DNA of 64,000 nt from Corallium rubrum (lineage: Eukaryota > Cnidaria > Anthozoa > Scleralcyonacea > Coralliidae). This document shows, piece after piece, positions 1 through 28,035 of this stretch. Both the position numbers and the translations under genes were made by a program. Where the stretch lies: positions 3,730,104 through 3,794,103 of the forward strand of contig OZ036010.1 in NCBI GenBank assembly GCA_964035015.1, written 5' to 3'. Every line of letters begins with the position of its first letter. The stretch's first letter is position 1. Under the pieces are notes generated by a model. It was not told the DNA's origin and did not search any database. It saw only the letters and a list, made by a program, of their open reading frames with translations.

Positions 1-140
1 GTCCGGGACTAGAAAAAATCTGAAAGTTTTTGGCATGTCTGGAGGTGCAAAAAATCTGAAATTTTTTTGGATGATGCAAAAAATTATAAAACCTGAAAAT
101 TATTGGCATGGCCAGGAACCCAACCAACTTGCAAACTTCA

Positions 141-16853
<16,713 letters not shown>

Positions 16854-17149
16854 ATTTTAGAATAAAATGTCTAAGTTTCGTCTAAAATGACTTCCTTCTT
16901 TTCTTTCAAGATGGAGGCCGTTCGTAGAGTACATTATATTTCTTATTACATCTAAATCGATTGAAAGCGTCACGATAAACCGTGGGCTCGGAAGTCAGAC
17001 GCGTTGCAAGATGACGTCACACGGGACGACGTCGACGTCACATTTTATTTACACGAAGTTAAATATAAACTAGAAGTTACTATTGCAAGTGAAGTATTGC
17101 CTCAAATGGGATGAAAACCTTCAGCCTCTGTGCAGTTTGTGGCCAACAA

Positions 17150-17385
17150 CCACCCCACCCCACCCCACCCCACCCCCACCCACTCCACGCAGTTTGCCCA
17201 CTCCACCCAAGTTTGCCCAATCCATGATCATGTGTGCCCACTCCACCCAAATTTATCCACTCCAAGTTTGTCATTGTCTGCGAAGCAGACTGCCCTTCGC
17301 AGACTACCCCTCGGCCACGCCAGAGAAACTGGTGTTTCCCGGGAGAGTGGTCGAGTAAGCAGTCTGCTTCGCAGACAAAGTTTGC
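17150..17385. repeat. C-rich CCACCCC tract and hairpin
   Basis: 17150-17180 is a (CACCC)-like run. After it, GTCTGCGAAGCAGACTGC (17276) pairs with GCAGTCTGCTTCGCAGAC (17358). ORFs here are composition artefacts. Confidence 0.6.
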
Positions 17386-17553
17386 CCAAATTAGCCCTTA
17401 ACTCCCAGGGTGCTTTCCAATTTACCAGGTCAGACCAGCCAAAAATGGACTTGCTTTTGGTCCAGACGAACTGGTCTAATCGTGTAAATGGAAAGCCACC
17501 TATTATTAGCCCTTATGAAGGCCTCCTTACTAGGGGGACCAGGACCTGCCCCT

Positions 17554-18049
17554 CAGTGGCGTGGTGGCAGGGGGGGCCAAGGCCCCCCCAGCTGGGGTTG
17601 CAGAAGGGGCGCCAAAACGAGCAAGGGCGCCAAAACTTAACAAAATAAACCTATTTCTTTGTATAGCTAGGTCTTCAATGGTGGGATATAAAGATCTGAA
17701 ATCTGTAATCTTTTGTGTTTTCAATGAAGTTTTATAATCTTCAGAATTCTGTAAAATCTCACTCCAAAATGCAACAAAATGGCATATCAGAGACTCTAGA
17801 TTTCAAAATTTGCCGGAACCCCCTAGACGTTTGGCGCTACTTCGGCGCTCGCCGCTCGCATTGTCGTCGCCAGTTTGAGAGAACCCATTGTTTGTTGTAA
17901 TACTTGAGTTATTTTAAAACAAAAAATGTGATCATTTATCAAATACCGTACAGTAATGTCTTTTTCTTTTTCTTTTTTTTTTTTTTTGGGGGGGGGGGCG
18001 CCAAAGTTAATCTGGCCACCCCAGCCTGAAACTTGCCACCACGCCACTG
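17554..18049. mobile_element. hAT-type MITE
   Basis: Starts CAGTGGCGTGGTGGCA and ends TGCCACCACGCCACTG. Flanks CTGCCCCT (17546-17553) and CTGCCCTT (18050-18057) match at 7 of 8 bases. CAG...CTG termini with an 8-bp duplication are typical of hAT elements. No transposase remains. Confidence 0.85.
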
Positions 18050-18481
18050 CTGCCCTTGAAAAATTCTTGGGGCTCTGAAAAGGTATTTCCTGCATTTTGA
18101 GGGGGTGTGGCTATTAAACTATTAAAGCTTGAAATAAACAACTAAATCTATCTTTTGCTAATATTGTTGGCCTTTTCAGTGCATGTAAGGTATACTAAAG
18201 ATCTCTTGGAAAATTCTTAAAACAATTTCTGTGACACCCCTTGATCTCTGAGGCCCCATATAGTATACGAGACCCTGGGGTGAATTGTGGTGCCCCCTTG
18301 CCCCACACACCCACTGGTGAGCAGGCCCACTATGCTAAGAGGCATAGAAAGTGGAGGTTGGCAGAAGAGAAGCCTGTGCTGCAGAGACTAGGGATGGTGA
18401 CCTGCTTTAAAAGGATATTAGAGGCACGCCAGAGATACAATGTTGAAAGGCATATAACAATATATAATACCACTTGTTAAG

Positions 18482-20650
18482 TATTTGATGACAAAGCGAG
18501 CGAAATTGGTTAGACGGAACAAGGACACGTTCTGTATTAATATGCGGATTAATAAACTTATTGCAGAAAACAGGCGTAGTTTGGGAGCAATAGGAGGAAT
18601 AGGCACGCAGGCTTGGTGGAAAAAAGTAGACATCCTAACACATAGGAAACTTTCATCAAGATCCATTTTGGATAAACAAACGTTAGACAGTCTCAATGAT
18701 TACTTCGCGAACTTATGTCATGACGATAATTATATTCAGCCTATTGACCTACCAGTTGAACTAAATGAAGAAGAAAAACCGCAATTGAATGAATTTCAAG
18801 CACAAAGGGCGTTATCGAGTTTAAAAAAAACTGCAACTGGTCCGGATCAGATACCATATTGGATCTGGAAGGATTTCGCAGATATTTTAACACCTGTTGT
18901 ATTAGAATGCTGGAATTTATCTCTGAAAACCTCCACCGCCTAAGCTATGGAAAGAGTCCAACATCAATCAGAGGCGGACTGGCCCACCGGGGAAATTTCC
19001 CGGTGCGCCCCTTGTTTTGCGTTTCAGGCGCCCCCACAAAGACAATTAACAAAATACAGCTCATCACATGAACATTATGAAATACAGTTGACAAGACTAA
19101 GACTAAGAGTATAGTTGAATCGTGGAACAGTAATCCACTTGTGACTTAAATATATACTCATATAGTATAGGATATATTACTGTCTATTAAATATTGCATA
19201 GTCACAAAAAATATGGGCATACACAACACATAAAATTGTGCTTAAAATTACTACTGTCACTATCAAAATCGAGGAAATACGATTTCAGAGGCTCAAAAAT
19301 TTCCTATAGAGGGCGCAGAGGCGCCCACCCCGGCCGGACCCTTATATAGAGCATTCAGGCTTTGCACTCAGCGCGGCGCCCCTTTCATATAATTTCCCGG
19401 TAACGTTTCTGCTGGCAGTCCGCCCCTGACATCAATCCTTTACCGAAAGAAGATATTCCACTTGAAGACTCGCATTATAGAGGGATTAACATAACGCCAG
19501 TCATTGCTCGATGGTTTGAAAAAGTCGTATATAAGAGTTTCTGTAAAGAAGAATTTCAAACTGCAGTAACTGATGATCAGTTTGCTTACCGTAATGGGGG
19601 AAGTTTTACGAATGCCTTAATCAATATGCAGTACAATATCTTAAAATTATTAGATAATAAGAACTGTAAAGCAGTTCGTGTTTTCTGCATGGATTTTTCT
19701 AAGGCATTCGATTCAGTGAAACATAATATTTTATCAGAAAAACTTAAGACACTGTCAATAAGTCCTACGTTAATTAATTGGATACATAGTTTTCTATGTG
19801 ATCGTAAGCAGCGGGTTGTTTCTACTGGGTATGTTGGTCCATGGAAACATATCAACAAGGGCACCATCCAAGGTAGTGTAAGTGGGCCGTACTTATTTAA
19901 TATCTTTTTAAACGACTTAGATGTGATTCGAGACTCAGATTTTCCTATAACCAAGTATGCAGATGATACCACTTTGATTTATCCTGTGTGGAAATGTTCT
20001 GACACTATAATAGATAACAGCTATGAGAATGTAAAGAGTTTTATGGATTGGACTACAGATAATTGCATGTCATGTTACCCTGCAAAATGCAAAGAAATTA
20101 TCTTTCATAAAGGTAGTAGATTCATGGATGTATATCAGCCTATATTTCATATCCCTCACTGTGATAGTATAAACATTTTAGGAAGTCCCAGTCTAATTGT
20201 AGATTTACTGAACACATCAGGGAAGTTATGCGTAAGGTTAATCAGTCATTGTACGTTATCAGAACTCTAAGAAAAGGAGGATATACACAAGAAGAAGTAG
20301 ATTATTTGTTTCAAGCAATAGTGTTATCTAAAATTAGGTATGGCTTATCAGTCTATGGAGCATCGTCTCCAGAGTTGACCACCATCCAATCCTTTTTGGA
20401 TCGATGTATAAAAAGACGTTATTATTCTAAAGAGATTAGTATTCATAATTTACTTGAACAAAGCGATAAACAGATAGTTAATAAAATAGCTGAAACATTA
20501 GAACATCCTTTACAAAAACATTTACCTAAAGTTAAGCCAAGCTCCAGTAGATTGCGAAAGAAAAGTTGTTTCAGACCAGTAGTGAATACCGGATTTAAAA
20601 ATTCCTTTGTAAATAGGTTGATTTTTAAATATGAACTAGCTTTTAAGTAG
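18482..20650 (+). pseudogene. Non-LTR retrotransposon reverse transcriptase, 5'-truncated and interrupted
   Basis: The readable protein includes AAWWKKVD-like text, ALSSLKKTATGPDQIP, DFSKAFDSVKHNI (catalytic Asp region), KGTIQGSVSGPYLFN and KYADDTTLIY (YADD active site), then a C-terminal region ending RLIFKYELAFK. No endonuclease domain is present upstream. A 460-bp hAT-type MITE splits it at 18969-19428; there is one frameshift near 18930 and another near 20180-20228. The 3' region is AT-rich, with a repeated AATAATTGAACTTAGG and a GAATTTGAATTTGAA tail. This fits the wider CR1/L2 type of LINE, but the exact clade is not assigned. It cannot make active enzyme as it stands. Confidence 0.9.
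18969..19428. mobile_element. hAT-type MITE inside the reverse transcriptase
   Basis: Perfect 8-bp duplication ACATCAAT (18961-18968, 19429-19436). Ends CAGAGGCGGACTGGCC and GGCAGTCCGCCCCTG. Its removal joins WKESNIN to PLPKED in frame, so the insertion is later than the LINE. Confidence 0.95.
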
Positions 20651-21190
20651 TAGAATTTGCAACTTTTATTACCTTTATATAATAATTGAACTTAGGTATA
20701 TAATAATTGAACTTAGGGATATAATGTATGATAGTTTTTATATAGAATTTGTAACGCATGATTTGTATTTAATCATTGTGAATAAAGAGAATTTGAATTT
20801 GAAGTTACAGATACAAAATGTGGTTGTAAAAGGACATATAGGTCACTGGCAAGCATGTGGAAAAGACATCCCAAATGGCCAAGAATTATTCTTTTTCCAC
20901 TATTCTACACTATAACAGTATTCTACCAATAACATCTACACATTATTCCTCATTTTAATTTATTTAGAACTTCCATAGAATTTGCTAGTATAACCCAAGC
21001 CCTGACAAGTAATTAACATTTTGTACACCAAGTCGGTCCAGGTGATATTTACCACACAAAACACAACCATAATTGAAGAACAAAGTTATATAATACAGAA
21101 CATGTCAAACAAAAAAACCAGTTTAGTTTCATATATATACATGCTGATTACAACAGGCTTGAACTGGCCATTGTACCATAGAACTGACTA
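20651..21190. other. LINE 3' end and unique AT-rich sequence
   Basis: Up to about 20810 this reads as the 3' untranslated part of the LINE. The rest shows no exon or repeat that I recognise. Confidence 0.45.
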
Positions 21191-21195
21191 ATTAA

Positions 21196-21728
21196 AGTGC
21201 TTATGTCACAAAAACATTTTTTTAACTTTTGAGTAGAGGACAAAAAGTTAGTTAATAGGTTCTTTAACATTTTTCGGTTTTCTCTTTTCATTTGCGAGAT
21301 ATGCGGCTCTAAACAGCAATTTTCGTGAAAATGTCGCGTATCAACAAGAGTCTGGGACGAGCGTGGTGTGACGTAGCTTAAGGGACTTATTAATTTCGAT
21401 CCCTCTCTCTGCGTTTGCTTGGTTTGAGCAACCAAAAACGACACATCTATCCGGCATTTTGCTGTCTTCTCAATAGCTTTTTAGTACTCCTTCACATGTG
21501 AATTCGAACCTCCGTCCCTTAAGCTACGTCACACGCGGCTGCCGCCCCAGACACTTTTCCGTTTTTTTCTCGGGCGCGACAATTTTTTGCTAAAAGCCAA
21601 TTTTTCAAGGTTTAGAGCCGCATATCTCGCGAATGAAAAGAGAAAACCGAAAAATGTTAAAGAACCTATTAACTAACTTTTTGTCCTCTACTCAAAAGTA
21701 AAAAAAAAATTTTTGTGACATAAGCACT
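21196..21728. mobile_element. TTAA-flanked palindromic element, long arms
   Basis: TTAA at 21192-21195 and 21729-21732. The arms are complementary for about 130 bp, from AGTGCTTATGTCACAAAAA through GTTAATAGGTTCTTTAACAT to GAGATATGCGGCTCTAAA. The centre holds CTTAAGCTACGTCACACG and its partner in shifted positions. Confidence 0.9.
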
Positions 21729-21732
21729 TTAA

Positions 21733-21950
21733 GCCCAGCATACACTAGAGACAATTTCCAAAACAAGTTGCTGAAACACGGTTTCTGAAACAAAAGTTTC
21801 CAGTGTATGCTGAAAAGTCTCCAAAACCTTGTTTCAGAAACAACGTTTCCCCGATTAAAGCACAGTGAGCACTGTTCTATTTTTTTGAAACAAGTTTTGG
21901 AAACTTTTTCGAAAACGTGTTTCAGAAACTTGTTTCAGTGTGTGGTGGGC
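21733..21950. mobile_element. TTAA-flanked MITE (GCCCAGCATACACTAG)
   Basis: TTAA at 21729-21732 and 21951-21954. Ends GCCCAGCATACACTAG and CAGTGTGTGGTGGGC. Inside are many TTTCNGAAACA repeats in both orientations. Confidence 0.85.
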
Positions 21951-21954
21951 TTAA

Positions 21955-22261
21955 AGGTGACGTACAGTCCATTCTGCGCATGACCGCAATGTAGTCCCCA
22001 AAACATGACATTCATAGATAATTACATGAAGTACTCTGCTCAATGTAAACCGTTAGAAACATGGCAGAAAACCAAGTGATTCGGAGAGGATATCTCCTCG
22101 CATTTCTTCTATTTCTCCTGAAAATGTTTTGTTTAGGTACAAGTAATGAATGGGAACCAAGAAAAGCTTACAATCTTGAATAAGGTATTAGTATTTTTTT
22201 TTTGTAAATTTAGATGTAAACATTAGTTTCGTACATGCGCAGAACGGACTGTACGTCACAT
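21955..22261. mobile_element. TTAA-flanked MITE (AGGTGACGTACAGTCC)
   Basis: TTAA at 21951-21954 and 22262-22265. Ends GGTGACGTACAGTCC..CTGCGCATG and CATGCGCAG..GGACTGTACGTCAC. A short open frame from ATG 22062 (MAENQVIRRGYLLAFLLFLL) lies inside; it looks like a hydrophobic leader but has no supported continuation. Confidence 0.85.
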
Positions 22262-22265
22262 TTAA

Positions 22266-22944
22266 GTATTGAAGTATTGTACAACAATAGCTGTCCATTG
22301 CTCCAAGCCAACATGGCACAATGCCCAGTCCAAGCCTGGTTTACATTATTCAGTTTTATATGTAAAAGAAAAATATATAGTTTTCAGCATTTCAACAAAT
22401 TATTAAAAAAAAATGCTGTTTTCAATTTCAACCATTTTAATGTTTTGTGAAAGCTGCTTACAAAAAATATTGAGAAACACCTGTAAAAACAAAACAAAAG
22501 TTAATTTCATTTTGTGGCAGCATGTAATTGTTCAACATTTTTTTAAAAATAATGAAATAATTACGTTGTTTGGGCAATTGGGCTTTTTATGTAGCAGCTG
22601 ATCCTTATGGGCATTTACAATACCGAACTGAAGGCAAGCCACTGTAGATGCCCAGAAAGATCAGATGCGAATACTTATTTTCTAAGTTTACATGATGAAC
22701 ACTTTGTTTAAGAGTCGTCTACAGGAATTTTAAGCCAGAAAACGCTGAATTTGAGCCATTAGTGTTTTATAACTTTGATAAAACATTGATAAAACATTGA
22801 TGTTTTATTCAGGGTTCGAATTAAATATTGCCTCGGGTTGTCTTTGCGGTATAGACAGTTTTAATGAGCGTAAAATTGAGAAATGTTGGTCAGGTCGTCA
22901 AGATGCAAAAAAATCGAAATGTCGAAACCATTTTATGTCAGTGA
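22266..22944. other. Unique AT-rich sequence
   Basis: No exon or repeat recognised. Short duplications of TTGATAAAACA occur near 22777-22800. Confidence 0.4.
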
Positions 22945-23066
22945 AAGATTACGCTATGTTCTAAGACATTACGCCGTGTTCTAAAATGTTACGTTGTGTT
23001 CTAAGACATTACGCTTTGTTCTTTACGCCGTGTTCTAAAATGTTACGCTGTGTTCTAAGACATTAG
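22945..23066 (-). repeat. 20-bp minisatellite, inverted head of the array
   Basis: About five units reading CTAAGACATTACGCYRTGTT, the reverse complement of the main array that follows. Between them lie units of TTCTAAAATGTTACGYYGTG. Confidence 0.8.
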
Positions 23067-23084
23067 AACAGAGCCTAATGATGT

Positions 23085-23660
23085 ATAACATAACATAACA
23101 TAACATAACATAACATAACATAACATCTTAGGACATAGCGTAACGTCCTAGAACATAGCGTAACATCTTAGGACATAGCGCAACGTCTTAGAACATAGCG
23201 TAACGTCTTAGAACACAGCGTAACATCTTAGAACACAGCGTAACATCTTAGAACATAGCGTAACATCTTAGAACACAGCGTAACATCTTAGAACATAGCG
23301 TAACATCTTAGAACATACATGTAGCGTAACATCTTAGAACATAGCGTAACGTCTTAGAACATAGTGTAACATCTTAGAACATAGCGTAACATCTTAGAAC
23401 ATAGCGTAACATCTTAGAACATAGCGTAACGTCTTAGAACATAGCGTAATGTCTTAGAACATAGCGTAACGTCTTAGAACATAGCGTAACGTCTTAGAAC
23501 ATAGCGTAACATCTTAGAACATAGCGTAACATCTTAGAACACAGTGTAACATCTTAGAACATAGCGTAACATCTTAGAACATAGCGTAACATCTTAGAAC
23601 ATAGCGTAACATCTTAGAACATAGCGTAACGTCTTAGAACATAGCTTAATGTCTTAGAAC
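23085..23660 (+). repeat. 20-bp minisatellite, main array
   Basis: Begins with about seven ATAACATAAC pentamer repeats, then about 27 copies of ACATCTTAGAACATAGCGTA with R/Y variants (ACGTC, ACACAGCG). It abuts the 3' side of the ZNF706 gene. Confidence 0.95.
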
Positions 23661-24039
23661 AATCTTGAAAAGTATTTGAGACTAGAGGTATAACTAAATT
23701 GACTTCAGCATTAGATCGTAGTACGATTTCAACCAAATAAGTCCGGTTTCTAAACTGAAATACAATAAATGTCGAATGTAAAAGATAGACTGCTGCATGC
23801 ATAGGCAGTGTTTTCTATATGACAATAGCAAAGCAAAAACCTTTGTGAACTGCCAAGATTTTAGTAAAGAAATGTTGATGTTTTGAGTGGCTGATAGTCA
23901 GTGCTAGTGGTCAGTGATAAAACAGAACGCTACCGCGCTGATACTGGAATCGATTGCTGGACCTCTAGCTTTTCTTGAACGAGTTCCGGCTAGCGGACCT
24001 ATAGCCACTTCGTTATTCTTCTTCTTACAATACTTACCA

Positions 24040-25476
24040 TTAAATACTTGCAAGCTCTGTAGGTAGAGGGGACTTAGGATGCTTGCTCTCAAAATGTTGT
24101 TTGTATGTCTTAGGGTCTGGCATTTGTGACTACAAAGATAAATATCAATCATGAAAAAGCTCAGAATTATCAGTGCAAAATTTTGAAAATACAAAATTAC
24201 AAATACTGCAATGAACTACTGTAGCTGCTAAAATACTGAAAGGCACAGAAGCAGGGGTAGCACCAAGGATTCCCCGACACAGGGGCTAAGGCCCTGATTA
24301 GTAGGGGGGTCCACGTTCAAAATTTGAACATCTAGAATAGCTTTTCCCATCTTTTCAGCGTGAAATTATTGCAATGACCAACAAGTTACCGCATTTATTT
24401 TCAAAGTATTAATAACAAAAGATCTAGTAAATGAAAACACCCAGTGCGGTCATTAACTTTTGCTATTTTCGTCCAATATTTCAGACAGAAAAAATTGAAT
24501 TTTGTTTGTTGTAATTATTACTGTTGTATGGCTTCTACACAATATATACTATATTGCGTGTTTCTAAACTGAGGAGTTTCATTTCACTATTAAATCATTA
24601 ATTACTGACGTGTCTGGCTTAATCTGTTAAAAAGTTATTTGCCAATTGTTAAAAATACAATTTTTCTTCCAGATCATTCCCTGACAAATCTGTAAATTTT
24701 CCCCAACAAGGGGGCTAGGGTTCTCCGACAAGGGGGCTGTAGCCCCCTCTGCCCCCCCCCCCCTCTGGTACCACCCCTGCACAGAAGATCTAAAATTATC
24801 TAATACCCCAAGCTGTTATTACAGCAAATCTTACAACACAACCAACCCCTACCTGCACTCATACTGATAATCAAAAATATGCACAGCCTTGGTTATGCAC
24901 ATACCTCGTACAGTATATCAATACCGTATTTGACCGGTTAAGCACCCATGTTTGGGAAAGCACCCATCCCCCTTTTTTGGACTAAAAGTTTATTTAAGTG
25001 TATTATTAAAATTTGACTTACACTTTGTACTGGTGTTTTCACAAAGAACTTGTTTGCTTCTCAATAATAACATTTCCATATTTTTTGTGTTTTAAGCAAT
25101 TATTTTTGATAATTTTAATGTGTGAGTAGCAAAATTGAAACGTTTTAGACACAGTCTTTGTTTAGATGTGCTCCATTTTGAATTTCTGTGTTCATTGGTC
25201 CCAGTCTCTGCACGTTTAGCACTCAGATGCCCACGTAAGTGCCCATTGCTTGCGTAAGCACCCACCCCCTTCTTTTGGTGAAAATTATGGGGGGGGGGGG
25301 GGGGGAACTTAACCAGTCAAATACAATAATATTGTTTATTACATTACCTTACACACTGTACAGGTAAAAACAAGAGCTGCATTAGCAGACTTCTTCTGCC
25401 CAGTTGCTTTCTTTAGTTTTGCTTGTTTTTCAGCATTCTTTTGTTGTGATTGGAGTTTTTGCTGTCCACGAGCCAT
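24040..25476 (-). CDS. ZNF706: ZNF706-type small C2H2 zinc-finger protein
   Basis: Two coding exons: 25348-25476 (43 codons, MARGQQKLQSQQKNAEKQ... to CTVCK) and 24040-24129 (SQMPDPKTYKQHFESKHPK..., stop TAA at 24040-24042). The phases join at a codon border with a GTAATG donor and a TTTGTAG acceptor. The product is 72 residues, against about 76 for vertebrate ZNF706. It has the basic Gln/Lys-rich N-terminus followed by one finger: C-x2-C (residues 39-42), then H-x4-H. The family acts in the nucleus or cytosol and is linked to translational control and stem-cell exit in mammals; that role here is inference. The ATG context CCACCATGG is strong. A polypyrimidine tract and AG at 25504-25505 imply a 5' untranslated exon further right. 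The intron holds a hAT-type MITE and a second inverted-repeat element. Confidence 0.95.
24252..24779. mobile_element. hAT-type MITE in the ZNF706 intron
   Basis: Perfect 8-bp duplication CACAGAAG (24244-24251, 24780-24787). Ends CAGGGGTAGCACCA and TGGTACCACCCCTG. GGGGGCT and CCCCCTCTGCCCC stretches near the right end resemble other hAT-type MITEs of this window. Confidence 0.95.
24926..25324. mobile_element. Inverted-repeat MITE
   Basis: Left GTATTTGACCGGTTAAGCAC, right GAACTTAACCAGTCAAATAC; AAGCACCCA motifs recur next to both ends. A 17-base G run precedes the right end. The target duplication is not clear. Confidence 0.75.
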
Positions 25477-25503
25477 GGTGGTAAATTAATAATAAATAGC
25501 CTT
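25477..25503 (-). other. ZNF706: ZNF706 5' untranslated part of the ATG exon
   Basis: Runs from the acceptor TTTTATCTTTAG to the start codon. The partner donor is unknown; a CTCAG|GTAAGG donor on this strand at 29368-29369 is one candidate. Confidence 0.5.
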
Positions 25504-26383
25504 CTAAAGATAAAAGAAAAAACATCATTCAGATTATACCACTTTCATTGAGTTTGGTTCAATAAACATGACAAATCATCAAAAATAACAAAAGTGTTAT
25601 TTTCCACTGGCTGAGGCACGAAAGAAGCAGAAAATGTTTTCTCACATGCCACTGGAGCCTGTGTATGAGTCCCAAGGGGGTAAAAGAGTGGGTAAGTCAC
25701 TAGGCAAGTCAGATTTTCTTGTTGCTTTCGCTATAGCTTGACCTTATACACCCACCCTCTGACCCTCCCTGTATATTTAAGGAGCATGAGTAAAAATAAT
25801 TAACGATTCAAGTTGTAATCATGGCCTAGTAAGTCACTACATGTTAGATTAATATTGTCTGTTGGACAGTCAGTGCAAACACATGATGGTGACAGCCTGT
25901 TGAACAGCCTTGTAACAACTTGCTTGCAGGTATGTAACACTACAGCTTGCATGTTTTTACGTGTGTATTTGAATTTATAGGCACTATAAATGGGACAAAT
26001 CTGCCTTAATATTGAATTAAGTACAAATTATATACCATAATGATAATAGTCACCGATGTTAAGTCATTGAGTCAGACCTGGAAATAGTTCCAACCTTTCT
26101 TGGATCCTACGCTAAGGACCAAATAATTTCTATGAAAACATGGTCAGTGGTTATAATAATTTTATCAGGCATTGTGGTGTATTTTGCGGGCTAAAACAGA
26201 GAATTCAGTGGGTTTTTGCCTGCTGATCTGAGCCAAGAAATAAATTTAACCAGTTTCACAGTGAATATATATACATGTGAAACGTAGAGCCAATAACTGA
26301 ACATTGCCCAACTTCTGTATTTCATGCAATTCAAGCAAAGGTCAAAATTACTGTGGGTTTGCAAGCGAGGTGATAGATTGACT
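25504..26383. other. Upstream of ZNF706 ATG exon; little structure
   Basis: No coding exon seen. A degenerate CAGCCTGTTGAACAGCCTTG motif near 25892 recurs near 27700-27790. Confidence 0.4.
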
Positions 26384-26937
26384 AAGGGTGTGTTCACACT
26401 TAGACCAATCCGAGATCGTTTTATTCGACTGTTCACACTGGGCTCACTTTGCCTCAGATCATTCTTCCATCAATCTCAAAGTGCAGTGTGTACAGGCCCT
26501 TACAAACAACTTGGGCCAAGTTTGTTGGCACTTACAATGCAAGACTTTCTTACAACCAAAATCCTTTCTTCAGTTGGAATGAGGATCCCAGGATCCACCA
26601 CTATTTCCAGGTTTGCATTGAGTCTTTGACTCCCACACTGGCCAAAACTGTCAAACACCAGACAATTTTACTCATCAAGACCAAGTGAGAACCTCTGGTA
26701 GGGTTGACCTTTCACTCCTGTTTGGCCTACTTTTTGGCAGTTAAACACATCCTGGGTTGGCCTAGGCCAGAATACCTGGGCTTGCTTCTTTTGTTGGCCT
26801 ATGTCTTGGCCTTGGCCAGGATTATGCCAGACACCCAGGGTAAATGTGTCGTGTTTACACTGACAATGCCAGTGTAAACACGACACATTTACCCTGGGCC
26901 AGGCCAAGGCCAGCTTGCAGTGTAAACACGGCTTAAC
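26384..26937. mobile_element. Inverted-repeat element with internal perfect hairpin
   Basis: Outer ends CTAAGGGTGTGTTCACACT and CAGTGTAAACACGGCTTAA are partly complementary. Positions 26837-26898 form a near-perfect hairpin: CCCAGGGTAAATGTGTCG, GTTTACACTG, a 7-base loop, then the complement. Many CCAAGGCCA / TTGGCC motifs lie around it. Confidence 0.65.
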
Positions 26938-26965
26938 AGACATGTCACAAGTTGTTCCATCCAGG

Positions 26966-27480
26966 CTTTTAGCCAGAAGGGCATCCTGCATCTGGGTGTC
27001 CTGGGACACCCTGGAATGAAAAGTGGACGGCTTTGGACACCCAAAATTTAAAAAATAAAGGAGCTTACTCTCAATGATTTGCCTAAGATATAGATTTTTA
27101 CGAAAAGTAGCTTATCAATATCGCTAAATCAAGAGGCACTGCAATTTAGTACATGATGGCACAAACTCACAAAGTGGAGAATGTTTGAAAAACTGTGAAT
27201 GGATCTGACAATCAATAAATTCAAACCGATTACGTGGCCAAGCTCATGGTGAAAACGAAAGGCTTAGAAACTAAGGCTACATTATACATTAGTGCACAAC
27301 ACAGACGCTGACATGAAGTTACTTTAATAGTGCTGTACTAAAGTTTGTGAGATCAACATCTCATGGTGGCCTTCGGACTTTTAAATATCTGGACATTTTC
27401 GGGAGTTGGGTCGACTTAGGGGGATTATCATGCACCATGGAAATCGGACACCCACTCTCAAAATCCTGACTATACAAGAA
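26966..27480. repeat. Dispersed repeat, copy B
   Basis: Second copy of the repeat at 13064-13489. It lacks the hairpin MITE that copy A carries near its right end. Confidence 0.85.
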
Positions 27481-27675
27481 ATAGTGCAAGAGCATGCTAT
27501 TTAAAGAGCATGAATCAGAGAGAAACCACTACTGAACGAGAAGATGCTAATTAGGGAAACAGCACACCAGTGACCAAGTCTCTATTGGCAACGGATGTAT
27601 TACAAACATGTGATGGTCCATGAATTAGGTCACATCATTGGGTTTTGGCACGAGTAGCCTGGTTCCGTCAACCTG

Positions 27676-27800
27676 TCACCATACTGCAACTAACAACTTG
27701 TTAACAGGTTGATTCTAACAAGGTTGTAGCAGCTTGTTGATAGGCTGTGCCTAACAGCATATTTGTTACAACCTGTTAACAGCCTTGCAAACACATCCTG
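27676..27800. repeat. Degenerate AACCTGTTAACAG motifs
   Basis: Five or six variants of CAACYTGTTAACAGG in both orientations; several are palindromic around GTTAAC. Confidence 0.55.
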
Positions 27801-28035
27801 TTGACAATTAAGCTGTGAGATTTTTACATGTGTAGTCAAAAAGTTAAAGTAGCCATATATACAGATGCAAATAAGGTAAACAAACTGATAGACGTAATTA
27901 ATGAAAATACAAAAATAAAACTTTGTTGGGGTTTTTCTGTTTCTTTTTAGGGGGGAGGGGGGTGGGGTATAGCTGAAAGCCTGAAAGTGTGTCAAAGGTT
28001 ATTTCATTTTTCAAGTGAATTATTCCCCTGAACCC

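Noticed and set aside
17083..17648. Overlapping frames in the C-rich region (PTPPHPTP…)
   Set aside because: Composition artefacts of a CCACCCC run and hairpin; open in several frames.
22062..22180. Short secreted-peptide gene from MAENQVIRRG
   Set aside because: Lies wholly within a TTAA-flanked MITE and stops after about 40 codons without further support.
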